Shown here in pieces: positions 5,052 to 5,255 of a stretch of 5,255 nt of DNA (positions within the stretch are counted from its first letter, which is position 1; each line of letters opens with the position of its first letter). The stretch spans positions 1 through 5,255 of the forward strand of contig USPB01000143.1 of the NCBI GenBank assembly GCA_900556405.1, given 5' to 3'. Origin of the DNA: an uncultured Actinomyces sp. (GTDB lineage: Bacteria; Actinomycetota; Actinomycetes; Actinomycetales; Actinomycetaceae). Under the pieces are notes generated by a model that was not told the origin of the DNA, did no database searches, and was given only the letters and a program-made list of their open reading frames with translations. Made by a program: the position numbers and the translations under genes.

Positions 5052-5100
5052 ACGCACGCATCGGGGCCGCCCTCCCAGCCGGGAGGGCGGCCCCGTGCGT
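5052..5100 (+). terminator. Large GC hairpin, likely transcription terminator (no U-tract)
   Basis: GGGGCCGCCCTCCC (5063-5076) pairs perfectly with GGGAGGGCGGCCCC (5081-5094) around the loop AGCC. ACGCAC (5052-5057) and GTGCGT (5095-5100) add six outer pairs with a five-base bulge (GCATC) on the left side. It begins 81 bases after the stop of the membrane protein gene. No T-run follows on either strand, so it is a hairpin-only terminator of the type often found in high-GC actinobacteria. It would end the upstream transcript ahead of the next promoter. Confidence 0.7.
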
Positions 5101-5255
5101 CCCAGCCACAACCACAATCGGCATGTGACTCATCACAGTCGAGTTTTCGTTGCAATCACACAGTTTGTAAAGTAACCCTCCGAGCCTGTCAATCCCGGGT
5201 ACAAGCGCCACTTTTGGTAGAATCTACAAGGTTAAACATCTATTTTCGCGCACTG
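5101..5255 (+). promoter_or_regulatory. Promoter region for a gene beyond the window
   Basis: After the hairpin the sequence becomes A/T-richer and has no credible coding frame. The best -10 is TAGAAT (5218-5223), preceded by TTTTGG, a common actinobacterial sigma-A form, but no good -35 lies 16-18 bases upstream (the area is CCCGGG). It is embedded in the inverted repeat GTAGA-A-TCTAC (5217-5227), and TACAAG occurs at 5200-5205 and 5225-5230. A second possible -10, TAAAGT (5168-5173), lies further upstream. By the usual actinobacterial order the served gene might be gyrB, which is not visible. Confidence 0.45.

Noticed and set aside
5052..5100. Large inverted repeat considered as an insertion-sequence end or attachment site
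   Set aside because: No transposase or integrase and no target duplication is present; a terminator explains it better.
4990..5175. 61-codon open frame after the membrane protein gene
   Set aside because: It runs through the hairpins, lacks a ribosome binding site, and has the Arg/Ala/Pro composition of non-coding GC-rich DNA.
5101..5255. Further DnaA boxes in the right-end spacer
   Set aside because: CACA-containing nonamers here (for example GCAATCACA at 5152-5160) have three mismatches to the consensus and do not cluster.

Overview
The window is a chromosomal replication-origin neighbourhood from a high-GC Gram-positive bacterium. The gene order is dnaA (3' end only) – oriC – dnaN – recF – dciA (DUF721), all on the + strand, which is the classic actinobacterial core. 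The G/C-rich third codon positions, the DnaA domain IV sequence with a single glycine (FGRDHTTVM, as I recall it from mycobacterial DnaA) and the GRGPR-x-x-YG tail of the DUF721 protein all fit Actinobacteria. A Gln/Gly/Tyr-rich, one-pass membrane protein with a DUF5067-like outer domain suggests the Actinomyces/Schaalia group, but this placement is inference.

Region by region: 1-287 is the C-terminal DNA-binding domain of DnaA. It is followed within a few bases by a strong GC hairpin (293-324). Bases 288-696 carry no gene and look like the origin: at least five good DnaA-box matches on both strands, three weaker ones, and an AT-rich block (551-570) between two boxes. dnaN (697-1833), recF (1835-3031) and dciA (3024-3857) are packed with a 1-base gap and then an 8-base overlap, so they are probably co-transcribed and translationally coupled. 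A 103-base spacer with a small hairpin and a good ribosome binding site leads into a 336-residue membrane-anchored protein (3961-4971). That protein has two nonapeptide repeat arrays, one on each side of its single membrane segment. Bases 4972-5255 contain several hairpins, the largest with a perfect 14-bp stem, and then an AT-richer stretch with a -10-like TAGAAT box that probably belongs to a gene beyond the window (gyrB by synteny, not seen).

How the genes work together: DnaA binds the boxes and opens the origin. DciA is the family linked to replicative-helicase loading where DnaC/DnaI is absent. DnaN is the sliding clamp for the replicative polymerase, and RecF helps load RecA at gaps behind stalled forks. 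The DUF5067-like envelope protein has no obvious replication role and looks like a lineage-specific insertion in the cluster. I see no mobile element, CRISPR array, tRNA or rRNA. The sequence mostly represents well-known housekeeping functions; the least explained parts are the membrane protein and the structured region after it.
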